Shown here one piece after another: positions 1-12,790 of a stretch of DNA of 64,000 nucleotides; within the stretch, counting starts at the first letter, position 1; each line of letters begins with the position of its first letter. The stretch lies in NCBI RefSeq assembly GCF_945859705.1, contig NC_079134.1, forward strand, positions 12,751,545 to 12,815,544. Direction: 5' to 3'. Source of the stretch: Episyrphus balteatus (lineage: Eukaryota; Arthropoda; Insecta; Diptera; Syrphidae). Both the position numbers and the translations under genes were made by a program. The notes beneath the pieces are model-generated. The model was not told where the DNA came from. It did not search any database and saw nothing but the letters and a program-made list of their open reading frames with translations.

Positions 1-2440
1 AGCTCACTTTTATAGGATTTGGGGTGGGTGCGAGTTTGGGTGAAGACAAATTTTCTTCAGAACTTAAAAGTTTTTTTGAATTCAAAAGAAACTTTGTACA
101 TACCCCACCTTGACCCCACCCCAAATTCCTATAGTGTGCCCAAGCTGGGGGGTTGCAGGGGGGCAGCATTTGAAATTTGAATCCTGAGAACCCGCGAAGT
201 GAGCCAGACATGATACTTTTAAGTTAAAAAGCTGTTCATATTGGCGAAAATAGTTTAGAAAATGAAAATCAGATAAAAAGGTAATTTTCTTATTTTCAAT
301 TTTCTCGGAAATTATAAGGCATAGAAGCATATGGTTTTAAGTATTTGATAAGAAATTGATTGAGGCAGTTTACTTCATTGATTTATTTCATATTTAAACT
401 TACAATCTTGGTAAAAATTGTAGGTATTTAATGTGTTTTTTTTTTCAACTTTTTTCCCAAATTTTGACTTTGAAGTTGATTATTTCGAGAAAAATTAATT
501 GCAATAATTTTATTTAAAAATTAGAATCAAGTGTACAATCCTGGCTTTTGAAAAAGGTAGCATTCATAACTGTAAGTGTTGCCGTTGTTTTTAAATAAAT
601 TTTTTTTGTATTTAACTTGATATTTTAGAAAATTGCCCCTCCCGCCTAAATGGGGGGAAATGGACCCCCCCTCCCATAGTAAAAAATTATTGTATTAAAC
701 TCCTCTACAAAATAGAGTTATCAATTCTTGTCGCCTAAGTTATCGTACTCTCCCCAAGATTTTTATTCCACATTGTCCCGATTAGAAACACAAAAATATG
801 AATAACTTTTGAAAAGGAGCAGCTAGGATTTCAATTCCAACGGATTTTGGACGTATAATCATCAACGAATACAACCCAACTTGCAGTTTTTGTCGACATT
901 TTTGTGATACCTATCGATGCTTCCTGCCCACCGTGCACACTGGTGGCTGTTCGGGGGGCAATTATAGATCTCCACTGGTGTTTTGAGGTTTTTCGCAAGT
1001 TTCTTGATTTAACATTGTGTAGCTTGTAGTTAGTCTACCGTTAAGTGTGATATACCAAATGAAAGGTAATTGTATCAGGAGTAATTGTATCATAAAAGTT
1101 TAATAACATTTCTATCTGCTCTTGGTCAAAAGTTATAACCTGTTGAATTCTAAAATTTTATTTTACTGATATCTCAAAATTGTGTTTACTTCGCACACAT
1201 ACAGTCGTAGCCATGGTCTATCATTACTCCATATACTTTATTCTTGTATCTATTAAATAAAAAAAGATAAAAATAAAAAACGATGAAAATCGGTTAAAAA
1301 CGGTAAAAAACGTGTTTTTTAAAAACTTGTTTCTTCCGTTATTCAGTCAAAACTCACTAAAAGATTGCAAGATTTGCACATGTATGCATACATGTGTTAT
1401 AAGTTTGAGATTTTTTGAACGCTCCAAAAAAAAGCTAAAAATCAAAAATTACCCAAAAATACCCCACTTTTTTGTGGTGGCTGCCATGGTTCATCGATTT
1501 ATAAGACGTTATCACGTCTATTATTTGGTGGTTATGAACAACTCGAAAAAACTCGCCAAAATATGTGAATAACTGCTGCAGGAAAGCAATGAAAATAACA
1601 GAAAATAGCTTAAAGCTTTACAAAATTTGGAAAATATAAGCTTCACCCAGTTTCTTTCATATAGACTTTTTTATCCTTGGTTCGTATCCAAAAAGTAAAC
1701 TTTTTGCCAAGTTTCATGAGGGTACAATTTTTTTTAAATGCCTATTTTACATGTACTAGTCTTATATTCAGAAAAAAATCAGTTTAAATGCTAATTTCAT
1801 TTCTTCATTTTTTTTTTAATGAACCAAAAACGTACCCTTTAGTTGCTGTTTTTATAATTCCAAGGTAAAAAGGGAAACCAAAAGTCTACATAGAAATGCA
1901 ATATAAAACAAAAAATCAGCTGCCACTTCAAAAAACAACCTTCAATCATTTCAATTCCAATTTGTTCCAATTCATTTCTCTTTAATTTCCTCTTTTCTGT
2001 AAATATTTAATACATTTTTTCTCAAAACACATTCATTCATTCATTCATCAAATTCATTGCTGAGGTAAACAAACTTTAAAAAAAAAAATTACAAAAAAAA
2101 GTACCCTAAGCTCTCAGCTTTCATTCCATAAACACTACACAAAACACAAGTAAAGCCTAGAATAAGAAATAGAAATATTACAAAAAAAAAAAAACATCCC
2201 TCAATTCCCCTTTTTTTTCAAACCACCTAAGAAAGCTAATAAATATACCTAAACTTGCATCGGTTTGTATTTGTATACCTAATTTTTTTTTTTATTATAA
2301 ATGATAACGCTGAGAAACTTAAGAAACAAAAAATAAAAAAAAAAATAATTTCTATATATTTTTTTGCAAAGAAAGCTTTGTGATACTTGAGGTTCTCTGT
2401 CTGTTATTATAATAATCTTGGATATCAGACACTTTTAAGT
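1..2440. other. AT-rich non-coding region with short inverted repeat and old dispersed repeat
   Basis: No supportable gene. Positions about 11-29 and 116-134 form an inverted repeat around 'tataggatttggggtggg', suggesting a small foldback element. About 925-1330 is related to about 7985-8330 (shared block around 'accgtta...gatata.caaatgaaag'), so it is an old dispersed repeat. A, T and G/C homopolymer runs are common. The open frames here are short and AT-driven and look like chance. Confidence 0.5.
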
Positions 2441-2482
2441 AGAGAATATGAAACTTGTGCACACCACGATCGCCGCGGTGAC

Positions 2483-2520
2483 GATCAGTTGACAATTGAC
2501 TGTCACACAAGTCGGACTTG
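2483..2520 (+). promoter_or_regulatory. Candidate Inr + DPE core promoter
   Basis: A fly-type initiator 'tcagtt' lies at 2485-2490. If its A (2487) is +1, the block starting at +28 (2514) is 'ggactt', which matches five of six positions of the downstream promoter element consensus RGWYVT. The 600 bases that follow are richer in GC and in 'gacgacgac' runs than the surroundings, like a fly 5' UTR. It could be the distal promoter of the long ine transcript, whose coding start lies 9.7 kb downstream behind a good acceptor site. This is inference; no transcript evidence is available. Confidence 0.25.
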
Positions 2521-4644
2521 AAATTGAGTTGAAATTATCACAAAAACTTGAGACTTTAAAGCGACGACGACGATTTAGTAAACGGTCGATAGAATAAGCT
2601 AAAGATCATTAAAGTGATCTTTGTCAGCTTAAAGTCTGTTCAAAAGTGAAAAAAAATATGGGTCCTAAAAGGGATCCTTAAGGATTTTCGAAAATTCTTT
2701 CGAATATTTCGATATTTCGATCGAAAAAAATTATTTTTGACAGTTTTTTTTAACGAATTAGGTACCGACGGCAATCTCCGTGATGGTGATATTTTGACGG
2801 ATTTACTTGGAAAACCGACGATTAAATTTGATTGATTTCGAAATTCTTCTTCGAAAACAAAACCGTTGCGTGGGAGTTTGACAATCACAGTGTAAATAGA
2901 GTGTTTTCATTTGAATACAAAATTCTGTGACATCAATTTTTTTTTTCACCGAAAACAAAAAAAAAACTAGAATAATATTTCTGAACTTGAGCACGTTATT
3001 GTCGAGACATCGTCATCGTCATAGTCTCTCGTTTGGATAAAACCTACATCAATCAATTAGTCAATCAGAAAAACACAGCAAAAACAACAACAAAAAAAGT
3101 GCGTTTAGACAGTGCAGTGGAGTGAAGGAGTATTATAGTAAACCGGCAACACAACTGTCATATGGTTACTCTCTCACTATTTTTATGTGATATCATGGAA
3201 TGGTACTTAAAAGTTTATTGAGAGAGAAAAGATATGGCAATTTATTATGCTATAATAAAAGTTGATGATATTATTACCGATTACGAGCGTGATTTAATTG
3301 GATATCAAATTACAAACAAACTGTCAGATTGAGTGGTTTTTATTTTTGTTGAAAGATGCATTGAGTTGGCAGTGCACAGAAATCACCTGTTTTATAATAT
3401 TTTTTTTGTATATTATTTAGATCATTTGTTATTATTTTTTTGCGGTAGAAATAGGTATTATTACATGCAACTGAATGCTGCTACTGCAAGAGAGAATATA
3501 TTTTGTTACAGATAAACACGCGTCATTGTTAACATTATGTTAATTTTTTAGTGTTGTTACAGTTTTTCTTATTTTTTTTTTTTTTTTTTTTTGTATTTCA
3601 TTTTTCATTCTGTGCTAATTTATTAATTTGAACCGACATCTGACCTCTTTTGGCGGGTGGTGGATGGATATGAACATTTTAATATCTGAATCATCTCTTG
3701 CAAAGTGTATTTACACTTTTTTAAGATTGACACATATTGTATAGAGTTGTTTAATGGGGGGAAGCTTAAGCTTAAAGTTGTAAAATGTATCTTATATGTA
3801 TGAGCATGTGGATAAATATCAAAAAACATTGTTTATTTTGGACATCGGAAATACAATTTAAAATGTGTTAAATGCTAAATGGAAACAATGATTTAGCGAA
3901 TTACCGTCGGCATCGATTTGCTACAAACAAAGTAAAAATAATGGTACATAATTATTAAAGTTCAGCAATTATAATAATAAAACCAGTTAACAAAAAAATA
4001 AAAATTTTTTGGACACCAAGTGCCGTTATACTTTTCGTATAGATTTGAGCTCAGAAAACTCGAAAATCTTATCCAAAAAAATATTTATGGATAGGTTTTC
4101 GAGATATGATTTTTCAAAGTTTTTTGTCGTTTTTTTTTTTGTCTAGCATACTTAGTATTCGGGCTATATCTTGAGTAATAAACAACTAAATAAGCAACAA
4201 ACACTGGAATAACTTTTTTGGGTCACTCCAAAAGTTTAAGTGCATTGTATCAAAACACTTTTGCAAAAAAGGAGTTTCTTACTGGCATAAAAAATCTAAA
4301 TCTTGCGAATCCTCATAGTTTTATAATTTGTATGTGTAGTACACTTTCTGGCAAAGATAACAATATAATATTCGTCAAAATCTATGGATAAGTTCTAAAG
4401 ATATGATCATTTTTGTAACGATCAATATTTTCGACTTTTTTTGTAATTTTTTGTGTTTTCGTCTATAACTTGAAAAGGAAGCCAAATATGAAAATTTGTA
4501 TTAAGTAATTTTTTGTAGATAAAATAAAGAGATCAAAAACAGTAGAATTTGAAAGTCCATATTTTATCCAATTTTAGCCGTATTCAATTTTTGTGACCAT
4601 TATGTTGAAAAATAAAGTATTTTCTTTTTTCCGTTACATGTTCA

Positions 4645-4905
4645 ATATCGTCGGTCTCATGAGAAAACCTCGTAACTCCCAAAATCAAAATTTTACAGGA
4701 GAGACGAAAGAGTAAAAAAAAACAACAGAGCAGTTGGGAAGAAACGCGCTGTGCAAAATTTGAATTTAAGTCTATTTAGAGTTTTCGGAATGACCCCAAA
4801 TTTTTTGGGTTGCTCCGCTGACATATTTTCTAAAGAATGGCATTCAAAAGTCATTTTTGAAAAAAAAAGTGGAGTTACGAGGTTTTCTTATGAGACCGAC
4901 GATAT
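4645..4905. repeat. Foldback/MITE-like inverted repeat
   Basis: The 35-base arm at 4645-4679 (starting 'atatcgtcggtctcatgaga') recurs inverted at 4871-4905 with about one mismatch. The unit is about 261 bp. Such long terminal inverted repeats around a short non-coding core are typical of non-autonomous DNA transposons. No target duplication is clear. Confidence 0.6.
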
Positions 4906-7900
4906 CTATAAATGCTTAAAGGATAAAAATAGACTATTTAGTCCTTTTATTTTTGGTTTCAATGACAAATTGAACGTTTATAGTAAAGCGGCCTATACAC
5001 ACCACACTTGTGTGCACACCGAAGTGTCATGATCGGTGTGCCGTCTTAGGTGCGGTGTAAACACAAATGTGCGCACAAGTGTGTACACAAGTGTCTTGTA
5101 TATGGGCCGCTTAAGGTGCTAAGACGTTCTAAATCGTTGAATTTTTGGAACTGATTACAGACCCAACTCCATTCTTGACAAAAAAAAATACCTTTCCGCC
5201 AAATTTTGAATAGACTCTTTGGATCATTTATTCCTATTGCAATAGGTAACTCTTTGCAAATATTCAAAAGGGTAACAATTTTTTTAAATACTTATTTTAC
5301 TTGTACCTACTTTTATCAATAGAGGCCTTTAATGAATAGTTTTTGAAAAATAAACTTTCAAACAAAAAAAAATCGGAAAATTGAATTTTTCGATAAATAA
5401 TTAAAAATAGCTATATGCCAAGATATTAAGCTTATTACTTTTAGCGTTACTCGACCATTATATTGCCTACAAACAAATATTACCCTGATACTTTATGAGA
5501 GAAGATCAATGTATGGCGGTATCGACTTTTTTTTACATTTTACACTTCAAAATGGTGTCTTAAAATTTTGAATGAAATTGACTTGTGCTTTGATCAAATA
5601 TATGAACTTAAAAAATATTTAAATTTTTGAAAAACGGCAACGCCATATTTTTGCCATTTATTGAATGGTCAACAAAGGTGAACTATTGTAATTGTTTAGT
5701 TAGCTATAAATTTGTTTCAAATATTTTGTTTGCAGGTCACTGTGGCGTATGTGTAACTTTTTTATATTGAAATATCTTATTGGTCAATACAAATTGTAAA
5801 AATTGTACAATATGGCAAGTAATTTTTTTATTTTTTAGTTACACTTTTTAAGAACCTTTTTGGGTAAAATACCATTATGTGCGACGAACAAACGCACAGA
5901 CCCACGGACGGTATGACGAAAACTATTTTGTTTAATTTTAAAGTTTTAAAGGGAAAAAATAATATCAGATATTTGATTGTATTATTTTTTTAATATTGGA
6001 AATTAAAAAAAAAAAATAGTATAAACCTTCAGATTTATGTCCTTCCTACAACTGATGATCATAGGACTTAATGTATTATTTTATTAATATCAATAATTCT
6101 TAGCAATAACAATTTAAAAGCAGTTACGTTCGATTCAGTAGAAGTTTTTTTTTTTTTTCTTTTTGAGGTGGCGCTTATGTGTTGGTTACACAACGATTCT
6201 CAATGAATAAACCTACAAGTTAATTTGTACTTAGGTACTTCATCAATTTCTTTTTAGTTGTCTAACCTTCTATGAATTTAAGAACGAAGTAATGTTTGTT
6301 TGATTCAAACTTGCAAATAAATTCAATTTACACTTTATTATCTTTTGACATTTGACTTTGTTTTGTAAATGCTTTTTTCAGATAAATTGATTTAATTTTG
6401 ATTATAACTACTTCTTACGTATTTGAACTTCGTTTTTTGTTAGAAACAATCAAATATTTGTGACCAAGACATGTTTGCTGTAATATTCTTAAATATGATT
6501 TCGAGCCAAGTTCTTGACAGAAAAGCCAAAAAATGCAATAAGCTTATTTTTTTAACACTAAGCCTATGTCTCAAAATGTCCCCTTATAATACCAAAAACA
6601 AAAACTGTGATAAAGGGATATAAAAATTGATAACTTAAAAGCACCTAAGAATTTATTACTTAATCTATACATATGCGTTCATTCAAATGCTAAACAACCG
6701 GCTTTTGTCAATCAATGCGGAATGCAAAGTTATAAATTTTAATGACATATGCCACAATCAACACTGATCCCCTAACATTTTCACTCAGCTAGTACTTAGC
6801 AAAAAAAAAAAATAAATTGTAAAAAAAAAAAATGAAACAAGCTTCATTAAAAAATAGCAAAAAATAAACACGTTGCGCTGCGAAGCGAGAGTGACTACAT
6901 TCGACACTTATTTTCAATTTATTTGAATTACTTAATTTCATTCAGAGATTTTCATTTTTTTATTGCAACGACAGGAAAAGTTTATTCAATTAAATTGAAG
7001 CTTCCTAAGCTACCGCATCAATGACCTTGACTTATTTATCCATACACACTTTCAATGTTCATAATAGTCAAAATTTTAAAAACCCATTAGCTTCTGTCTA
7101 ATTTGTATTTGTTTAAAAATTTTTTTTTTTGTTCTTATTTGTTCTGTGGTGCCTCACAGAGGCAATAAAATAATTAAATTGTCATCACACAAATAAAATA
7201 CAATCTTCTGTGATTTCAAAAAAAAATTTTACAATGTCAATAATGATAATCTTGTCAAGTGTTAACTTGATACAAATTAATTTTTTTTTATTGGCCTAGC
7301 CAACTTAACATTTTGTCTTTTATCAAAATGCAAACAATATATTAATATGAAGAGCACAAGTGATTAGAGCTTTTATTTTATTACCATTTTTGAAGAAGTT
7401 AATGTATAAAATGGTAGAAGGGTGTTTCTATTAATTGATTGTGATAAAAGTTGTAAATATTTTTACTTCAATTGGTAGTTGACATTTTATTTGATTTTTA
7501 TGGCGCCAAGGCTTGAAAAGAAAATATAACTTGCAACATTTTTAAAGCATGCATTTATTCTACATATTCTGCGAATTTGTCGACATATTTGGAGAAAAAA
7601 TAAGATGTAGAAGTAAACCTACAGTTAATTCAAAACTGTAAACTGATTTAAATTCTCAGCTAAATTTGGGCGTAGGTACCTAATAAGTTCAAAATTTACG
7701 GTTAAAAAAAAAAAATCATGTGTGCAATTCACACGTGGTAGAAGTGAAACCTTAAGGATTATTTTTCTTGCAAAAAATAAAAATCGAAAAAATTTACCTT
7801 TTTTTATTCTATCACCTTTAAATCCATATTTTGACAACCTTATAAAATAAATAGTAATACATTTTATATCATCTGAAAGCTTATTATTTCACCTTTTATA

Positions 7901-7984
7901 TGACTTTTCAATCATGTTTCTACCATGCCTACAAAAAAAGTAAGAGTTTTTTAAGGCCAACCATCTCGAAATTTAAAACTGAGA

Positions 7985-8330
7985 TTACGGTACTTCCTAC
8001 ACTGGTGGATGGTCATCGGCAACAGATCTCGTAACTTGTAGATCACGTACCGTTATGTTTGATATATCAAATGAAAGTTAATACTATCAACATGCGTATT
8101 AAATTTAAATAAAATTGTCATGTGCCCTAGATTAAAAGATATAACGTGTTTAGAAATAGAACATGTTTTTACCGTTATCTGAGGATTTTGAATATAAAAT
8201 TTAATGAATTGCACAATTATAGCTTATTTAATCTACAGTAAAAATTTCATTCATCTATCTATTAAAACAAAAAAGTTATAATCGATTGATTTTTCGTGTC
8301 GCTTTTTCGTTTCATCTTGTTTCAAATCAC
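7985..8330. repeat. Old dispersed repeat, second copy (other near 925-1330)
   Basis: Shares an ordered set of blocks with 925-1330: 'actggtgg', 'cttgtag', 'accgtta', then 'tgatata.caaatgaaag' and a later 'tctattaaa' block. Divergence is high, so this is an old interspersed element of unknown class. Confidence 0.4.
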
Positions 8331-8965
8331 TACGATACTAAAGAAGTTTTCACTTAAAAAAAAATATTTAATTATTAAAACCGGCGACGAACAGTTAAAA
8401 CTTGGTTAAAAAGCATTTCATAGGCCGGGTATAGCAAGCTTGTGCCTAGAAAAAATACATACTGACATTTAAACAGAAAACGGTTATTAATTGAATGAGA
8501 TTTAATTCAATCTATTTTTAATTTGAGAACTCTTAAATAAATAAGTTCCTTTTATTTCTAATTGTAATAATGTCTTTTTGTCAACAATGTTTTTTTTTAA
8601 AATGGACGAGCTATTTAATGAAATATATTTTTTTTCGCAACATTAATTCAAAATGGTGGATTGTGTGCATTTTCGAAGTTGTAATATTGCAGTTTTAATA
8701 AGAGTCAATATTGAAACAACATGTGCCAATTTAGAACGAACACACGCTTTGAAGCCAAAAATTTTCTTTCTGATATTTAGTGCCGACAAAATTTACTAAA
8801 GACATTTTTTTTAACTTTAAAAAACTTGAAATCGCCATAGATTACAAGACTCGGTATTTTGTTTTTTTTTTTTCAATCTCTGCACTTTTGAGATTATTGA
8901 TAGGTTCTGTGATCGAAACCAAAAAGAATACATTTTTAAATTTGACTAAGTTATAATATGTCCAT

Positions 8966-9692
8966 TAGGGTGGGTCGAAAAAATCGAAATTCGTTTTTTT
9001 GATTTGGTACTTCGAAAACTCGATTGCTAGACACCTCTAGAATATACTCACCAAATATGAGCTCTTTATCTTAATGGGAAGGTCCTCCGCTTTTCAATTT
9101 TCAATTTTTTTTGAGAACAAGGACTTTTTTGTAGAACATTTAAGCCCCTACAATAATCAATCTTACTAATTTAATAATAATGACTTTGCAGTGAATTAGA
9201 AAATTTTGAAAAGTAAAATTTAACTTTGACCTCGAATATCTTTCAAATGGTTAGATTAATATAAAAAGTTATCAAGACCTTTTTTGTGGAACAATCTGTT
9301 TCCTACAAGAATATGTCATGCGCGTTTGATTATTATAATTTTTCAATTTGTTACAAAATTAAGAACAAAAAACGAATTTTTAAAGATTTTCTCGATTTTT
9401 GGACCTCAAATATCTACTAAACGGTTAGATAATTCAAAAAAGTGTATTTAACGTTTTTTGGAGAGCGTTCAATTTTCTACAAGAATATGTAAAAAAATTG
9501 GCTGAAAAGTCAATTAATAAAAATTTTTTTTTGTAGAAGCTTGATGTAAAAATGTAAAATTGAAAAGCGGAGGACTTCCCCATTAAGATAAAGAGCTCAT
9601 ATTTGTCGAGTATATTCTAAAGGTGTCTAGCAATCGAGTTTTCGTAGTACCAAATCAAAAAAAAGAATTTCGATTTTTTTTTACCCACCCTA
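8966..9692. mobile_element. Palindromic TIR element with 8-bp target duplication (hAT-like MITE)
   Basis: The 727-bp element starts 'tagggtgggtcg' and ends '..acccaccctaatg', and is bounded by a perfect 8-bp direct repeat 'atgtccat' (8958-8965 and 9693-9700). The outer arms are inverted copies for more than 130 bp, including the block 'gagctctttatcttaatggg'. An 8-bp duplication with a TAGGG-type terminus is characteristic of hAT-superfamily elements. There is no transposase reading frame, so it is non-autonomous. A second copy is at 13850-14956. Confidence 0.75.
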
Positions 9693-10247
9693 ATGTCCAT
9701 CTGGACAAACTTTTCTTTTATTTTAAAACTTTTTTCCAAAAAATTGGTTTTTTAAAAAATGGCTATAACGATTTTGAAATTTTTTTTTCTAAAAATGCAT
9801 GTTAATATATCAATCAAAACTGCATACTTGTTTTGGAGGACAATTTAATTTCAGATTTTATTTTTTTTTAAGAATTTTAATTTTTTTCCAAATTTCTATA
9901 TAAAAAGTCTCAAAAATTTAAGCAACTTTAACTCTAAGAGCAAGTTCGTGCGACCCAGTCGTGCATTTTATTTTTTAATGCAAAAATGATTTTTCTCGCT
10001 TAATTCTAACATAGGAGAACTTTGCTCTTTTTTTAAGATATATATTTGTTTAGATTTTACTACTTATTGCAAAGCATTGCTATTTTCGTCAAATAAACTC
10101 TCAAGATTTTACTTGCCATATAGGTACCTAGTAGGTACTACCATAGCCGTATTTAGGGGGGGGGGGTATGTTGTTTAACCCCCCCCTGAAATTTTTTTTC
10201 AGAAAATCAAAAGATATACCTAGTATAAACAATAGAATGTTTCAAAA

Positions 10248-10662
10248 TAAAATATTTTTCTTTCGTTCAAAGTTATATCGAAAATATTGTTAGAAACGAC
10301 GAAAAAAATACTGTAAAAGTAATGGCCCTTAATATTAATATTAAGTACTGCCTCATCGAAAATTTCTATTTCCCATATAAATCACATGGCAAAGATTGTG
10401 TTTTTGAGTTTGGAATTTTATAACTCTTAAAAATTCAATACAAGAAAATGATTAAATCTAGTCTTTTTGATGAAGCATTAAAAGTTATAAAATTTCAAAT
10501 TCAAAAACACAATCTTTCCCATGTACATACATAAATCATATGGGAAATAGAAATTTGCGATGCGGCAATACTTAATATTAAGGGCTGTAACTTTAACAGT
10601 ATTTTTTTTTCGTCGTTTCCAACAATATTTTCGATATAACTTTGAACGAAAAAAAATATTTT
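10248..10662. repeat. Long palindromic foldback repeat
   Basis: The left arm (about 10248-10445), with blocks such as 'gttatatcgaaaatattgtt' and 'ccatataaatcacatgg', is repeated inverted in the right arm (about 10460-10662). The centre is near 10450. The transcript or single strand could fold over about 200 bp per arm. There is no coding content. Confidence 0.6.
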
Positions 10663-12160
10663 TTTTTTTAATCAGTCTAATAAACCAATACAAGTCTAAT
10701 ATGTGCAGCACTAAATCGTTTGTTTGTGTATTTTAGTAATTTTATTACCTATCTGAAAATCTCCCTTAAAGTCTCTACCAATATTGTATCCTTAAAGAAG
10801 CTGTCGATGAAATTTTTATAAGGGAAAACAAAAAATTTGTGGTCCGTTACAACGTTTGGTTTTTTCCTTTTTGATCATATAATAAAGCACCATGTGATCA
10901 GCTTAAAATGATCCTTTAAATAAGATAAGTATTTCTACAAGGTTTACGGTGCCGAGACTAAACTATACTTTTTCAAAGGGTTGCTGAACTCGAATCCGAA
11001 GACAGAAATATTAGATCACATCTCGTTTTTGAAATATTACCGTTAAATCTATTTAAATCTTTCCGACATCTTTTCTACTGTCCGAGATATCTTCAGTTGC
11101 TTGTTACAAACTTTTGTTCCAGTGTATAAACGAAAATAAATGTATTCTTTTATTCAGAGAGTATAGTACCTATGTAAAACATTTCGTTATAAGTATTTGT
11201 AGCTTTCTATTATCAAATTGTTTCAAATAAGAAAATTAAACAATTTAAATTTATAGTTTAATTTCAAAGTGAAGTACTTAGCTCATGCCAAACAACTTGG
11301 ATTATTAAAAAAATTTTTTTTAAGTATTCCCGATTTAATTTAGAACTTAATTGAAATAATAGAATAAATCAATTTTTTGCTACAAAATTTCAGTACGAGA
11401 AATATTTCATTTTCCAATGTTTTTATATTTAAAATTGTACGAGCTAATTTTTTGTATAGGTAAAGCCTAAGAATGGTTCAAATTCATTTCTTAAAAAAAA
11501 AAAAATTTCTTGCTCGCTAACGCTCGCAATTTATTTAAAACAACTTATCACTCTTTGTACCAATTTAAACTAGAGATGCCGCCGAATATTCGGCCATTTT
11601 ATATTCGGTACATTTTTAAATTCTTCTACGGTAAGCAGAGCTTTTTTAAACTTTTAACTACGAATTTCCCTCCTAAAAAATACTTAAAAAGGATATTGTC
11701 AAGTTTTTCGCTTCGACACAGTTCTAATGACCATTTGCTTTAGCGGAATTAAGAATCGACTGCAGTTACATATACATAGATTAGATATAGATATGATAAA
11801 AAAGTTTTGTGATTTCTAAAAAAAATTTTGTTTTTGAAAATGTAGATCTCTTTGTTGAAATTATTTACTATTGAACTTTCACCACTCAACCGACAAGCAG
11901 TTTGTAATGATTCCATAATGAAAACTCATAATTTTTCCTTATACAACAAAATATGCGTGACATCAAGTGAGACCATTTTTATAGCCCTTTCCATATAGAA
12001 CAAAATATAAAAAAGCAACACCATGTGATAATAAAAAACAAAATCAAAAACAAAAAAATCTAACAAAAGAAAAAAACCCACAACAAAAGTGCCAAAGTTA
12101 TAGAACATAACTAAATGCGAATATACCATACTACACCAGCTTCTAGCACCATACATTAAC

Positions 12161-12201
12161 AATTCTCTTATAGTAATAAATAATTTCTAAACAATAACAC
12201 C
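12161..12201 (+). promoter_or_regulatory. ine: Candidate 3' splice site and Kozak context before ine start
   Basis: 'aattctcttatag' gives a pyrimidine-rich acceptor with AG at 12172-12173, and a branch-like 'cattaac' sits just before it. This would put 28 bp of 5' UTR before the ATG at 12202. The start itself has a strong insect context ('aacaccATGG'). Confidence 0.35.
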
Positions 12202-12790
12202 ATGGATAACTCTAACTCTGCCACCAGTAACAACAACAAGTCACCATCAGTTGGTTTAGGTAACTCCAACCAGAAACCACCACAACAGCCACCAACAACT
12301 CTAAACTTACGCCAAAGTCTACTTCTCGAAAATCAGTCAGACAGTTTGGATGGCGGCGGCGTTGACGATCAAGCCCAACTTTTACGCACCCCCTCGTCTA
12401 GGACTAAAAAATTCATAATAATTCCATCAACACCGCCAATTTTAAAACACCAACAGCAGCCCCAATTTCCTGCTGCTGCACCAAGTGAGCAACAACTGCA
12501 CCATCATCAAGAAAGCTGTGGTCTCGGCAGGCCCATTAGCGACGATTTGTCGGTAGCAACACCTAGCAGCACCACCAACCCCATCAAACTTAATACTGCG
12601 ATCGCTATGCAACATCAAAGCAGTGGAATCTCAGCAGCTAGCAATGGAACTGCCAATGGCAATGCCTCAAATAACAGCACTTGCACTTGCACCAGTCCAA
12701 CAATTGCTTCAATCAAGTCGTCATCGAGTCTCGGTGCTGATTTGAGGCTTAAAACGAACCGCAATAGCAGCATGAGATCGGTTGTGTCAG
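12202..12790 (+). CDS. ine: ine coding exon 1 (long-isoform N-terminus)
   Basis: Encodes 196 residues and ends in phase 1 at 'tcag|gtgagt'. The peptide is disordered-looking, with Asn/Ser/Gln runs, a His/Gln stretch, a TCTCT cysteine motif and basic patches near SSRTKK. Reading on past the donor only adds about 14 meaningless codons, so the splice is preferred. Confidence 0.88.

Larger units (their letters stand above)
2521..12173. other. Upstream region of ine, repeats only, no gene seen
   Basis: Nothing here can be defended as coding. It contains a foldback with arms 4645-4679 and 4871-4905, the TAGGGTGGG palindromic element (8966-9692), a palindrome at 10248-10662, G-run/C-run terminal-like sequence near 10160-10190, and a 9935-9965 fragment of the GCACGACTGGG dispersed repeat. 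If the candidate promoter near 2487 is real, most of this stretch is a 5' UTR intron of ine. Confidence 0.45.

Noticed and set aside
5000..5100. GTGT/ACAC-rich stretch with dyads near 5000-5100
   Set aside because: Looks like a small palindromic repeat but boundaries and copies could not be defined.
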